Shown in pieces: positions 7,190 to 16,595 of a stretch of 64,000 bases of DNA. The translations under genes were made by a program, and so were the position numbers. The notes beneath the pieces are model-generated. The model was not told where the DNA came from. It did not search any database and saw only the letters and a list, made by a program, of their open reading frames with translations. The stretch is from Dyadobacter sp. CY326 (GTDB lineage Bacteria > Bacteroidota > Bacteroidia > Cytophagales > Spirosomataceae). Where the stretch lies: contig NZ_JAJUXI010000003.1 in NCBI RefSeq assembly GCF_021390515.1, positions 124,001 through 188,000 on the forward strand. Reading direction: 5' to 3'. Positions within the stretch are counted from its first letter, which is position 1. Each line of letters starts with the position of its first letter.

Positions 7190-9739
7190 TTATCTCGGAG
7201 TCGCGCCGCCTGCTGGTGCCGGGCCGGATTGTTGCCCGCCTTCGCTTTTCACGTCATCATTGTTCACCGACTTCGCTTTCCGTTTCGGCGCATCCATTGT
7301 CATTTTACCAATTTTGTAAGTAAACGTCAGCCTGAAACCGCGGTTATACATATAAATGTCGTTCACCTGGTTGAAGTTGAGCGATTGCAGTTCCGTGTGC
7401 ATTTTGAAGCGTTTGCTCAGGAAGTTTTCAGCAGCCAGTCCAAGACTTGCCTTTTTGTTGGCAAATTCTTTCTTCACACCGACGGTGTAAAACCCGAATC
7501 CACCCTGGTGACCCTGCAACTGAACCTGATTTCCCTGCATAAACCCGAAAGCCTGCGCTCCCCAGCCATTTCTGAATGTGGCCTGTGAAAACAATCCGCC
7601 ACTAACCACCATCCCGGAATTATCGATCGTTTTCGAAACGCCGTTTTCCAGCGTCTGTCCGCTCAGTTCGGTGTAAAATATGTTTGAGAAAATCCCGACG
7701 CTGATTTTCGTCGTCGCGGCAACGTTGGCAAACAAGTTCACGCCATATGCATTTTGCTTTCCAACATTCTCATAGGTCGTGACGATGGCTCCTGCGAGCG
7801 TGTCGGACGGCTGGCGCACTTGCGAAATCGCGTTGTTGGTCACCCTTCCGAAGAAAGTCGCATTGATGAATGTCTTTTTAATGTTCTTACTGACGCCCAA
7901 TTCGAAGTTATTGGTCAATTCCGGTCTCAATTCCGGGTTACCGATGGTAATGTTCTGCGGGTTCGCCGAGTTGAAGTTTGGATTCAGCTGTTGTAAACCA
8001 GGACGTTGAATCCTGCGGTTATAACCAAGTTTGAGCGTTGTTCCTTTAATCGTTTTCGAAGCGTTGATGCTTGGAACCAGCACCCCATAATTTCCTACAC
8101 CGACCGTTCCTTCATTCGTGCTCGCATCAATGAATGTATGCTCGTAACGCAATCCGCCTTTGAATGTGTAACGTTTTTTGGTTGTATAAGTGTAAGACGT
8201 GTAACCCGCCGCAATGTTCTGGTGATAGGTCAAGTCCCCGGCTGGCTGATCCGTTTCAGGACGAAAATCGCCGGTTGGATCTGCAATCAGGAAGTTGTAT
8301 GCGCTCGTCACTTCACGGATGATCGCTTTTCCGCCAAATTCCAGCAACTGGTTTTTCTTGATAGGCGTCTGATAATCAGACTGCAATGTAAACTCCTGAT
8401 TGATGCTTTTATTCAAATTCCGCTGACGGTTCAGCAATTCGTTGCTGCCATTCAAAATGTCCGCGTCGAAGTCATTCGTCAGGTCATTGCGGCTGTAAAG
8501 CGTTGAAATGCTCCATTCCTGTTGTGGTTTGAAAGTATGCAGATAATCAATGTTAGCATCGATTGTTCCCGAAAGGTTTTTAGAATCCACATTCCGGCTC
8601 GAATTCTCATCCATTGTTCCGCTTTTCATGATCCGTGTAATCAGATCCTGCTGGCTTCGGAAATTGCGCACACCGTAACGAACTCCGGCTGTAATGCTTT
8701 GATTTTTAGCTAAATCATAATCAAAACCAAGATTGTAATTCCCAAACAACCCACGGCTCGATCCGTCGCCGGTCTGGCGTGTTACACTTGAAACGCCGTC
8801 CACAATGCTGGTTTGTTCAAGCGTGGTTTTGGTAATCGTGTTATACATCCCGCGACCGAAACCGCCAATGGTAAAACCGGCCTTTCCCTTGCGGTAACCA
8901 CCATTAAGCGACAGAATTGAACCGCGGTTTCCAATGCCGGAATCCACATTCAGATTGAGACCCTGCAAACTGTTTTTCTTGGTAATGATGTTGATAATCC
9001 CGCCCGAGCCTTCCGCATCATATTTTGCAGATGGGCTGGTGATGACTTCAACTGTTTTAATCTGGTCCGCAGGAATCTGCTTCAATGCGTCTGCAACGCT
9101 GTTCGCGATGATCGTGCTTGGTTTGTTATTGACAAGCACGCGGATATTTTGGCTGCCGCGCAGCGAGACATTTCCATCCAGGTCAACGGTTAACAATGGC
9201 ACTTTGCGTAAAACATCCGTTGCGTCGCCGCCTTTGGCAGTAATATCTTTTTCAGCGTTATAAACCAATCTGTCCACTTTTTCTTCGATCAACGCCGCCT
9301 GGCCGGTCACCGTCACTTCGTTCAGCGTCTTAATGTTAGACGACAAGTTAACAACCCCGAGATCAAGCTCCTGACCTTTGTTAATGACAATGTTGTCAAT
9401 GGTTTTGTTTACAAATCCAATGAATGAAATCAGGACTTTGTATTCACCGGCGGCCAGTTTTGTTAATGTAAATTTACCTTTTTCGTCCGCCACTGTGCCG
9501 TCGACGGCTTGTCCGCTTGTTTTGCTGTAAAGCGCAATGCTGGCAAATTCAATCCCTTTTGCGGAAGCTGAGTCTACGATGGAACCGGATAATCTGGCAG
9601 TTCCTTTCGGGCTTTGGTCACCGGCTGTTCCCGGCAGGGCTTTGGGCTGTGTGGTTCCGCCACCAACGGGAAATTGTGCAAATGCAGGTGTTAGAAACGA
9701 CGCCAGAGTGATGAGCGTAGCAAGCAGAAGTTTTGTCAT
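7190..9739 (-). CDS. TonB-dependent outer-membrane receptor (Bacteroidota barrel family)
   Basis: An 849-residue outer-membrane transporter or receptor. After a signal peptide (cleavage near PAFAQ, ~residue 21) there is a carboxypeptidase-regulatory-like domain at ~48-130 (GSIVDSASAKGIEFASIAL ... GEYKVLISFIGF). A plug domain at ~140-255 contains GGDATDVLRKVPLLTVD, NIRVLVNNKPS and GSGGIINIITKKN. The rest is an aromatic-rich beta-barrel of the outer membrane beta-barrel family type. The C-terminus ends in a Pro/Gly/Ala-rich tail (SGPAPAGGATPR) instead of the usual terminal aromatic residue, which is common in this subfamily. It has no SusD partner beside it, so it is not a classical SusC. The substrate is unknown. 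First gene of a likely operon with the LolA-like gene. Confidence 0.92.
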   Translation of the reverse strand: MTKLLLATLITLASFLTPAFAQFPVGGGTTQPKALPGTAGDQSPKGTARLSGSIVDSASAKGIEFASIALYSKTSGQAVDGTVADEKGKFTLTKLAAGEYKVLISFIGFVNKTIDNIVINKGQELDLGVVNLSSNIKTLNEVTVTGQAALIEEKVDRLVYNAEKDITAKGGDATDVLRKVPLLTVDLDGNVSLRGSQNIRVLVNNKPSTIIANSVADALKQIPADQIKTVEVITSPSAKYDAEGSGGIINIITKKNSLQGLNLNVDSGIGNRGSILSLNGGYRKGKAGFTIGGFGRGMYNTITKTTLEQTSIVDGVSSVTRQTGDGSSRGLFGNYNLGFDYDLAKNQSITAGVRYGVRNFRSQQDLITRIMKSGTMDENSSRNVDSKNLSGTIDANIDYLHTFKPQQEWSISTLYSRNDLTNDFDADILNGSNELLNRQRNLNKSINQEFTLQSDYQTPIKKNQLLEFGGKAIIREVTSAYNFLIADPTGDFRPETDQPAGDLTYHQNIAAGYTSYTYTTKKRYTFKGGLRYEHTFIDASTNEGTVGVGNYGVLVPSINASKTIKGTTLKLGYNRRIQRPGLQQLNPNFNSANPQNITIGNPELRPELTNNFELGVSKNIKKTFINATFFGRVTNNAISQVRQPSDTLAGAIVTTYENVGKQNAYGVNLFANVAATTKISVGIFSNIFYTELSGQTLENGVSKTIDNSGMVVSGGLFSQATFRNGWGAQAFGFMQGNQVQLQGHQGGFGFYTVGVKKEFANKKASLGLAAENFLSKRFKMHTELQSLNFNQVNDIYMYNRGFRLTFTYKIGKMTMDAPKRKAKSVNNDDVKSEGGQQSGPAPAGGATPR

Positions 9740-9852
9740 TGTTATGGGATAGTAATTATGCCATAAAAATGCAACGGAATAAAAAAACCTTATAGTAATT
9801 TATGATAAAGGCTTGATTAAACGGGATGGACGAAGCACTTGAACCGATGGAA

Positions 9853-10698
9853 TCATTCCGCCAGATCTTTATAACCGATCAATGCGATTTTCTTTTCCTT
9901 AATCGCTGCTTTCACTTTTGGGCTAGTGAACAGGTCCGTGACGCCCTGCCTGTCTTTGGCAACATCTTCATAACCAATGTGATGAATTGCCTGCAACTCA
10001 GCATCATCGAGTCCGGGATGGTCCACAAACAAATATGTTTTGCCAGGCTGCAACTTGTCTAGCATCTTGATAAAGCTCGAAATTTTTTCTTCCGAAGTCT
10101 TGTGTGGCCCTTCGTAACCAGCGTAAGTGAGCCCGGCAGGTTCCGCGTCAATAGGGATTTTATATTCTTTCGCAAATCGCTTTGTCAATGCGCGCACTTC
10201 CTCCGAAATGCCCGTGCAGCCCATATGCGATGAAATGTGGCTGATGGTTGGCAGTTTCTTCAATGCGAGTTCAATTTGTGCACGCAGCTCTTTTTCAACG
10301 TCTTGGATTTTCCAATTGTTTTCCAGAATCGCGCGTTTCGGATAATTTTTATTGGCGCGCACCATCGGGAAAAAATACCCGTCTTCGTCAACAAGGCTCG
10401 GGCAGTTGGAAACGGGTCGCCATTTGACATTGTCCCACTCACTCGTCAACGCGAGATGAATGCCAATGTCCGCTCCCGGATTGTCTTTCAACATTTGAAC
10501 AGCTTCCGGAAACCACGGCGATGGCACAATGATCTCTATGGAAGTTTGAAAGCCTTCTTTAAAACATTTTAAAAGCGCCAGATTCCCCGAATGCGCGTAA
10601 CCCATATCATCGCCACGCACAATGAGGCGCGGCGCATTCTGCGCGAAAACGGCGCACGAAAACAGCAGGATAGCAATTGTATGATAAACTTTTGACAT
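9853..10698 (-). CDS. Exported ChbG/HpnK (YdjC-like) carbohydrate deacetylase
   Basis: A 281-residue secreted member of the YdjC/ChbG family, metal-dependent deacetylases acting on N-acetylated sugars such as chitooligosaccharides. The ATG at 10698 is chosen over an in-frame GTG at 10734 because it begins a clean signal peptide (MSKVYHTIAILLFSCAVFAQ) and avoids overlap with the upstream gene. Family motifs are visible: RGDDMGYAHSGN near the mature N-terminus (metal-binding Asp), GADIGIHLALTSEW, and ISHISSHMGC (metal-binding His). The catalytic chain is complete at the usual length. It lies 26 bases downstream of the NIF3-like gene on the same strand, so the two are likely cotranscribed. The substrate is not determinable from sequence. 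Confidence 0.86.
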   Translation of the reverse strand: MSKVYHTIAILLFSCAVFAQNAPRLIVRGDDMGYAHSGNLALLKCFKEGFQTSIEIIVPSPWFPEAVQMLKDNPGADIGIHLALTSEWDNVKWRPVSNCPSLVDEDGYFFPMVRANKNYPKRAILENNWKIQDVEKELRAQIELALKKLPTISHISSHMGCTGISEEVRALTKRFAKEYKIPIDAEPAGLTYAGYEGPHKTSEEKISSFIKMLDKLQPGKTYLFVDHPGLDDAELQAIHHIGYEDVAKDRQGVTDLFTSPKVKAAIKEKKIALIGYKDLAE

Positions 10699-10724
10699 AA
10701 AATTTTGGTAAAAAAGTTGAGAGC

Positions 10725-11651
10725 TTATAACCACGTGAACGGGTCACCGGACGCAATGTGCGTGACCTTAATGCCTTCCAGTTTGGGTTGCAGCCAATCG
10801 ACGAACAGCTCCATTCCGGGCTCCTCACTTACGGCATGACCGAGAATGATCAATGCTGTTTTCCCGCCAAGCAAATTGCTATCACGCACATATTCAGCCG
10901 TTTCCCATTCGGAAAGTTCGCCAACGATCAGCACATCGGGTTTGTCTTTTTCAACAGCGGTTACATGTCCTTTTCCGCCAGAAGCGCCGGGCATAAGCGA
11001 AATGCGTTCGCAACGCTTTTTGAGATCACCGATTACGCGCAACTGTTTAATGCCCAATGACTTTTTCAAATGCTGCGCCAGATTCTCGAGTGTAATCGCA
11101 GGAATTGTAAATGTCGTTTCGTCTTTTGGATAATAGGACGTCCAGTTCAGTTTTTTGGCAACGCCATACAAAACCTGATCTGGAGTTAAGGAATGGCAAT
11201 AGTCGTGAAACCGCCAGATTGCAATTTTGTGCTTGTCGAGCAATGCTTTTTTCTGTTTGACCACGGCATTGTTTGGCACCCACTCCAGGTCATCCCGGTG
11301 ATTGTAAAACGTCGGCTCATGCGCGATAATGAAGTTGGCATTCCGTTTTGCAGCTTCTTCAATCACTGTGATCGTCGCGAACATTGTCGTGATAATGCCC
11401 GTCACCTGCTGATCCGGTGAACCCGATTTTAGCGTGTCAACCGTGTCTTTGATGGGCGTTAGTTTGCCCTCTTTCAAAACCAGGTCCATAATGTCCTGAA
11501 CGGTGTAAGATTTTTTACTGGTTGGCGAAATGTGGGCTTCTGCATGCGCCAGGCTCGTTAACGCCATCGCTCCAGCCATTTTCATGCTTTGGATCAGAAA
11601 CTTTCGTCTATCCGCGGACAGGTCATTCGTGATTAAATAACGGTGTTTCAT
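10725..11651 (-). CDS. NIF3-like dinuclear-metal protein with Tat-type signal
   Basis: A 308-residue protein of the NIF3/YbgI family, hexameric dinuclear-metal proteins of poorly defined biochemical role. The ATG at 11651 is used; a GTG at 11687 would only add an unconvincing N-terminal tail. The N-terminus has a twin-arginine-like signal (SADRRKFLIQS, then a hydrophobic stretch ending AHA), unusual because most NIF3 proteins are cytoplasmic. Metal-site candidates are IIAHEPTFYNH (~residues 105-115), where classical members have HHP, and the C-terminal GHAVSEEPGME. It precedes the exported deacetylase by 26 bases, so both products are probably periplasmic partners. The signal and the pairing suggest a substrate-processing role, which is inference. 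Confidence 0.82.
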   Translation of the reverse strand: MKHRYLITNDLSADRRKFLIQSMKMAGAMALTSLAHAEAHISPTSKKSYTVQDIMDLVLKEGKLTPIKDTVDTLKSGSPDQQVTGIITTMFATITVIEEAAKRNANFIIAHEPTFYNHRDDLEWVPNNAVVKQKKALLDKHKIAIWRFHDYCHSLTPDQVLYGVAKKLNWTSYYPKDETTFTIPAITLENLAQHLKKSLGIKQLRVIGDLKKRCERISLMPGASGGKGHVTAVEKDKPDVLIVGELSEWETAEYVRDSNLLGGKTALIILGHAVSEEPGMELFVDWLQPKLEGIKVTHIASGDPFTWL

Positions 11652-11796
11652 TGTTGGTCTGAGAAAATTTGGCGGGAAATGGAGCACATTGGGTTTTTAC
11701 AAATATAGGAATAGGAGAAATAATTAGGACTAAACTTTGAATGCTAGCAAGAAATTGATTAAAATGTAATTGCCTGAAACGCAAAACAGTTTGAAT

Positions 11797-14700
11797 GTGA
11801 TCAAAACCGCACTTCGTCTCAAAACCGCATTGATCCTTTTCCTGGGAATGGGGCTCTTTTCCTGCGGCCCTGATTTGCCCGAGGATGTGGAACTTGCCTA
11901 TGCGGCGTTGCCGGAGACGCTGGATTACAATCAACATGTGAAGCCGGTTCTTTCTGACAAGTGTTTCGCGTGTCACGGGCCGGATAAGGCAAAACAAAAG
12001 GCAGGTTTGCGTCTGGACATTCGGGAAGCAGCATATGGAGCGCTTCCCGAAAATAAGGGGAAGTTTGCGATCGATCCTGGTAATCTGCAAAACAGCGAAG
12101 TGTTTCACCGGATCATTTCCCAAAATCCAGATTATTTGATGCCGACGCCGTCCTCACATTTGTCTCTGAATGCGAAGGAAAAAGCCATTTTGATCAAATG
12201 GATCAAGGAAGGCGCTGAATATAAGCCACATTGGGCATTTGTAAAACCTGTAAAAAGAACGCTTCCGAAAGTTGAAAACCAGGCTTGGATCAAAAACCCG
12301 ATCGACCACTTCATTCTGGCAAAACATGAAGAAGAAAAACTAAAACCGTCCTCAGAAGCTGAAAAGGAACTGTTGCTGCGCAGGTTATCTCTCGATCTGA
12401 CCGGATTGCCGCCGACCATTCCGGAAATTGATGCGTTTCTAAGTGATAAATCAGCCAATGCTTACGAAAAACAAGTTGACCGACTCCTGCAATCGCCGCA
12501 CTACGGCGAGAAAATGGCAGTCGATTGGCTGGATCTGGCCCGGTTTGCAGATTCTCATGGTTACACCGTGGACAGGCTGCGCGACATGTCGCCTTACCGC
12601 GATTGGGTGATCAATGCATTCAATAGCAACTTTCCTTATGACAAATTTTTGCACTGGCAGCTCGCTGGTGACCTTATGCCAAAACCCAGCAGAGACATGC
12701 TCATTGCAACCGCATTCAATCGCAATCACCAGCAAAATATGGAGGGCGGGATCATAGAAGAGGAGTTTCAAACCGAATATGTTGTGGATCGGACCAACAC
12801 ATTTGGTGATGCAATGCTCGGGTTATCAGTCGGTTGTGCCAAATGTCATGACCACAAATATGATCCCATTTCGCAAAAGAATTATTACGAGTTGTTCAGC
12901 TTTTTCAACAATGTAAAAGAAGCCGGGCAAATCTCCTGGGACGATGCACTGCCCACGCCCACATTAATGTTGCCGACCGATGAAGAGGAGAAAATGCTGC
13001 GATTTTTGAGGTCACAGGAAGCAGAACAGGTCAAACGCATTGAAACTATAAAAGAGGCGGAAACGGGCAGCTTTGATAAATGGATTGACACCAAAGCTTT
13101 TAAAAGTTTAGGCACAGAAAAAATCCCTTCAGCTGGTTTACAAGCTCATTTTTCATTTGATAAAAATACATTGACTAGCGATGTAAGCACAAAACAAATC
13201 GGGACGATGAAGCGTGAATCGGGCCAGCCAGGCGGTAAGCCCATATTTGCGGCACACGGTCACGGCAAAGCAATCCGGTTTGATGGGGATGTCTTCCTTG
13301 ATTTGGATCAGGTGGGCGTTTTTCGGAGATCGGAACCATTCAGTATTGGAATTTGGGTGAGCATTCCCGCAGCGATGAAGGAAGGCGTGATTTTTCACAA
13401 AAGTCAGGCTGAGCGCCTTTACAACTTTCGTGGTTATCATCTTTATCTCAAAAACAACAAGCTTGAACTGAACATGGCGCACACCGCGCCTTCGAATGCA
13501 ATCACCAAAATTTCCAAGAACGACATTCCCCGGGATCAGTGGATTCAGTTAACGATTACTTATGACGGTTCGTCAAAAGCTGCGGGCTTGAAGCTTTATA
13601 TAGATGGAAATGAACAGGTTATGCGAACGGAAACGGATCAATTGACGAAGGACATTCTATTCAAAACCAAAACGCAGCCAGGATTGCAGATAGGAGCGTG
13701 GTGGCGCGGAATGGGCTTTAAAGATGGCCTGGCTGATGATATTGTGGTCTATAACCGCGAGCTGACGCCTTTTGAAACAAAGATTTTGGCGCAAAAATCA
13801 GATTGGAAGACATTTGTCTTGAAAGATCCGAATGCGCTGTCTGACAATGAATTAAACATCCTTAAAACATATTTCGCATCCGCAGTTTCTCCCAAATTGC
13901 AAGTTGCTAAAACTGAACTCCGCAAGATCCGGACGGCCATCGCCGATTCGACAGAAAATATTCGTGAGTTAATGGTGATGCAGGAAATGTCGAAACCGAA
14001 GAAGGCCCATGTTTTGCTTCGGGGGAATTATGATGCTTTCGGCGAAGCGGTTTTTCCAAATACGCCAAAATCAATTCTGGCTTTCCCTGCGAATTTACCC
14101 AAAAACAGATATGGCCTGGCGCAATGGCTGACCAGCAAAGACAATCCGCTCACGGCGAGAGTTGCGGTGAACCGGTTTTGGCAAAATTTCTTTGGGACCG
14201 GGATCGTGAAAACGACGGAAGATTTTGGTAATCAGGGAGAAATGCCGAGTCATTTGGCATTGCTCGATTGGCTGGCGATTGAATTCCAGGAATCGGGCTG
14301 GAATGTTAAAAAGCTGAACAAGCTCATTGTAATGTCCGCCACTTATCGGCAAAGGTCCGAAACGACCCGGGAAGTGCGGGAGAAAGATCCTGAAAACCGC
14401 CTTTTGTCACACAGTCCGGCCAACAGACTCAGCGCTGAAATGATCCGTGACAATGCACTGGCTGCGAGCGGGTTAATGAATAAGATGATCGGCGGCAAAA
14501 GCGTCAAGCCTTACCAGCCAGATGGCCTTTGGGAAATTAACAACACCAATTATCAACGTGATTCGGGCGCGTCGGTTTATCGGAGGAGCTTATATGTGAT
14601 TGTAAAAAGGTCCGTTCCCAATCCGACGCTCTCAACTTTTGACGCCACTTCGAGGAGTTCTTGCGTGGTAAGGAGGCAAAAAACGAACACGCCTTTGCAA

Positions 14701-15030
14701 GCTTTGGTGACGCTGAACGATCCCACATTCAACGAAGCGATGAAAGTAATGGGCCAGCAGATGACGCTGCAAGCAGATCCAACAGAAGCAATCAGGACGA
14801 CTTACCGGAAGTTGACTGGCCGAAGACCGTCGCAGCAGGAAGTTGCATTGCTTTTGGAATTGAGGAAAAAACAACTGGACAAGTTTCAAAAAAGTCCCCG
14901 CAAAATGGCAGGCTGGCTCGCGGAAGGACAGTTTAATGTTGATAAAAAACTAAATGCCGCACTGATTGCTGCAAATGCGGTCGTCGCGAGCACGATATTG
15001 AATTCGGATGCATCCTTAAACAAGCGATGA
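11797..15030 (+). CDS. Planctomycete-type cytochrome c / DUF1549 / LamG / DUF1553 lipoprotein
   Basis: A 1077-residue exported protein. No ATG is available: an in-frame TAA sits at 11767, so starts are TTG 11770, TTG 11791 or GTG 11797. GTG 11797 gives the best lipoprotein signal (MIKTALRLKTALILFLGMGLFSC). Domain order: PSCyt1-type haem domain with CFACH at residues 56-60 and a downstream Met in LMPTPSSHLSL; DUF1549 at ~165-380 with a second haem motif CAKCH at 347-351; a laminin-G/concanavalin domain at ~450-660; and DUF1553 at ~768-1025 (TARVAVNRFWQNFFG, SPANRLSAEMIRD). Such proteins pair with DUF1501 partners, as here. They are thought to work in periplasmic polysaccharide or C1 oxidation, but the reaction is unproven. 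The stop overlaps the next start by 4 bases. Confidence 0.9.
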   Translation: MIKTALRLKTALILFLGMGLFSCGPDLPEDVELAYAALPETLDYNQHVKPVLSDKCFACHGPDKAKQKAGLRLDIREAAYGALPENKGKFAIDPGNLQNSEVFHRIISQNPDYLMPTPSSHLSLNAKEKAILIKWIKEGAEYKPHWAFVKPVKRTLPKVENQAWIKNPIDHFILAKHEEEKLKPSSEAEKELLLRRLSLDLTGLPPTIPEIDAFLSDKSANAYEKQVDRLLQSPHYGEKMAVDWLDLARFADSHGYTVDRLRDMSPYRDWVINAFNSNFPYDKFLHWQLAGDLMPKPSRDMLIATAFNRNHQQNMEGGIIEEEFQTEYVVDRTNTFGDAMLGLSVGCAKCHDHKYDPISQKNYYELFSFFNNVKEAGQISWDDALPTPTLMLPTDEEEKMLRFLRSQEAEQVKRIETIKEAETGSFDKWIDTKAFKSLGTEKIPSAGLQAHFSFDKNTLTSDVSTKQIGTMKRESGQPGGKPIFAAHGHGKAIRFDGDVFLDLDQVGVFRRSEPFSIGIWVSIPAAMKEGVIFHKSQAERLYNFRGYHLYLKNNKLELNMAHTAPSNAITKISKNDIPRDQWIQLTITYDGSSKAAGLKLYIDGNEQVMRTETDQLTKDILFKTKTQPGLQIGAWWRGMGFKDGLADDIVVYNRELTPFETKILAQKSDWKTFVLKDPNALSDNELNILKTYFASAVSPKLQVAKTELRKIRTAIADSTENIRELMVMQEMSKPKKAHVLLRGNYDAFGEAVFPNTPKSILAFPANLPKNRYGLAQWLTSKDNPLTARVAVNRFWQNFFGTGIVKTTEDFGNQGEMPSHLALLDWLAIEFQESGWNVKKLNKLIVMSATYRQRSETTREVREKDPENRLLSHSPANRLSAEMIRDNALAASGLMNKMIGGKSVKPYQPDGLWEINNTNYQRDSGASVYRRSLYVIVKRSVPNPTLSTFDATSRSSCVVRRQKTNTPLQALVTLNDPTFNEAMKVMGQQMTLQADPTEAIRTTYRKLTGRRPSQQEVALLLELRKKQLDKFQKSPRKMAGWLAEGQFNVDKKLNAALIAANAVVASTILNSDASLNKR

Positions 15031-16547
15031 GCATGGAAAACCATCATCAAGAGCCATTCAGGATCAACAGCCCTGAATTTGACATACTTAATAAAAAGCT
15101 CGAACGGCGCAATTTCCTGGTGAAAACTTCACTGGGTTTGGGTGCATTGGCGATGGGGTCGTTGTTTGGCGCGCAGAAACTTTTCGGTTCAGGCGCTGTA
15201 AAGAATGCAGACAATGGCGCTGCTCTGGAACAGCAGGTTTTGAAAGCCTTGCCGCACATTGCGCCCAAAGCCAAGCGGGTGGTCTACCTGTTCATGGCTG
15301 GCGGACCGTCGCAGTTTGAGACATTTGATTACAAGCCCAAATTGGTAAATCTTGCCGGCCAGAATTTGCCCGATTCTGTGAGAAAAGGTCAGCGGCTGAC
15401 GGGAATGAGTGCTAATCAGAGTGCATTGCCGATTGTGCCGTCGATTTATGGATTTAACCAGCATGGCAAAAACGGGACCTGGGTGAGTGAATTAATGCCT
15501 TACACAGCCAAGGTTGTGGATGAATTGTGTTTGATAAAATCCATTCATTCCGAGGCGATTAACCATGATCCTGCGATCACTTTTTTCCAAACGGGCAATC
15601 AACTTCCGGGCAGGCCATCCATTGGTTCGTGGGTTAGTTACGGGTTAGGGACTGATAATCAAAATCTTCCCGCATTCATTGTTTTGGTTTCAAAAAACGG
15701 CTCCAAAGATCAGCCATTGTATGCGCGGCTTTGGGGAAATGGATTTTTACCATCCAAGCATCAGGGCGTTCAGTTCAGATCGGGAAAAGATCCGGTGCTT
15801 TTTTTGAACAATCCCGAAGGTTATGACGGTGCTGATCGTAAAGAAATGCTCGATTATCTAGCCAAATTGAATCAGCTTCAAAACGAGCCATATGGCGATC
15901 CGGAGGTTGACGCGCGCATTGCGCAATATGAAATGGCGTTCCGCATGCAAACTTCCGTCCCCGAAGTGATGGACACGGCTGGCGAACCTGATGATGTTTT
16001 TGAGCTTTATGGTCCAGATAGCAGAGATTCCGGAACATATGCGGCCAATTGTATTTTGGCAAGAAAGCTTTTGGAAAAGGATGTGAAATTTGTTCAGTTG
16101 TATCATCAGGGCTGGGACAATCACGGCGGATTGCCAAAGGGAATCGCGCATCAATGTAAAAACACCGATCAGGCCACGGCAGCATTGATTATGGACCTGA
16201 AACGCCGCGGTTTGCTGGAAGATACGCTCGTCGTTTGGGGGGGTGAATTTGGTAGAACGGTTTATTCGCAGGGCAAGCTCACGGCCGAGGATTACGGACG
16301 CGACCACCATCCGCGCTGCTTCACGATGTGGATGGCCGGGGCAGGCGTAAAGCCTGGAATCAGCTTCGGCGAAACGGACGATTTTAGTTACAACATTGTG
16401 AAGGACCCCGTTCACGTGCATGATTTTCAAGCGACATTGATGCATTTGATGGGCGTTGATCACGAGCAATTGACTTACAAATTTCAGGGCAGAAGATTCA
16501 GGCTCACGGATGTGCACGGCAAGGTTGTGAAAAGCATTTTGACATAA
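15027..16547 (+). CDS. DUF1501 protein with Tat signal (sulfatase-like fold)
   Basis: A 506-residue protein of the DUF1501 family, related in fold to alkaline phosphatases and sulfatases. Near residues 28-50 it carries a twin-arginine signal (LERRNFLVKTSLGLGALAMG), so it is exported folded. Family landmarks include VVYLFMAGGPSQFETFDYKPKL (~88-108), HSEAINHDPAITFFQTGNQLPGRPSIGSW (~172-200), and WGGEFGRTVYSQ with the DHHPRCFTMWMAGAGVKPG block (~405-450). The ATG overlaps the DUF1553 gene stop (ATGA), indicating translational coupling; this pair is a recurrent two-gene unit in Planctomycetota and Bacteroidota. The catalytic activity of the family has not been settled. Confidence 0.9.
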   Translation: MSMENHHQEPFRINSPEFDILNKKLERRNFLVKTSLGLGALAMGSLFGAQKLFGSGAVKNADNGAALEQQVLKALPHIAPKAKRVVYLFMAGGPSQFETFDYKPKLVNLAGQNLPDSVRKGQRLTGMSANQSALPIVPSIYGFNQHGKNGTWVSELMPYTAKVVDELCLIKSIHSEAINHDPAITFFQTGNQLPGRPSIGSWVSYGLGTDNQNLPAFIVLVSKNGSKDQPLYARLWGNGFLPSKHQGVQFRSGKDPVLFLNNPEGYDGADRKEMLDYLAKLNQLQNEPYGDPEVDARIAQYEMAFRMQTSVPEVMDTAGEPDDVFELYGPDSRDSGTYAANCILARKLLEKDVKFVQLYHQGWDNHGGLPKGIAHQCKNTDQATAALIMDLKRRGLLEDTLVVWGGEFGRTVYSQGKLTAEDYGRDHHPRCFTMWMAGAGVKPGISFGETDDFSYNIVKDPVHVHDFQATLMHLMGVDHEQLTYKFQGRRFRLTDVHGKVVKSILT

Positions 16548-16595
16548 AACATGGTAAATGCAACCGTTTTCCAGCAATTTGTGTCAGGAGTTATT

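Noticed and set aside
8006..8506. 166-codon plus-strand frame inside the TonB-receptor gene
   Set aside because: It lies antisense within a well-supported beta-barrel coding sequence and has no recognisable features; it is a shadow of GC-skewed codon use.
7190..9739. TonB receptor as a SusC protein
   Set aside because: No SusD partner is adjacent, and the barrel type and length are those of the other Bacteroidota outer-membrane family.
15858..16577. 239-codon minus-strand frame over the DUF1501 gene
   Set aside because: The plus-strand DUF1501 motifs and operon overlap are decisive; the antisense frame lacks family features.
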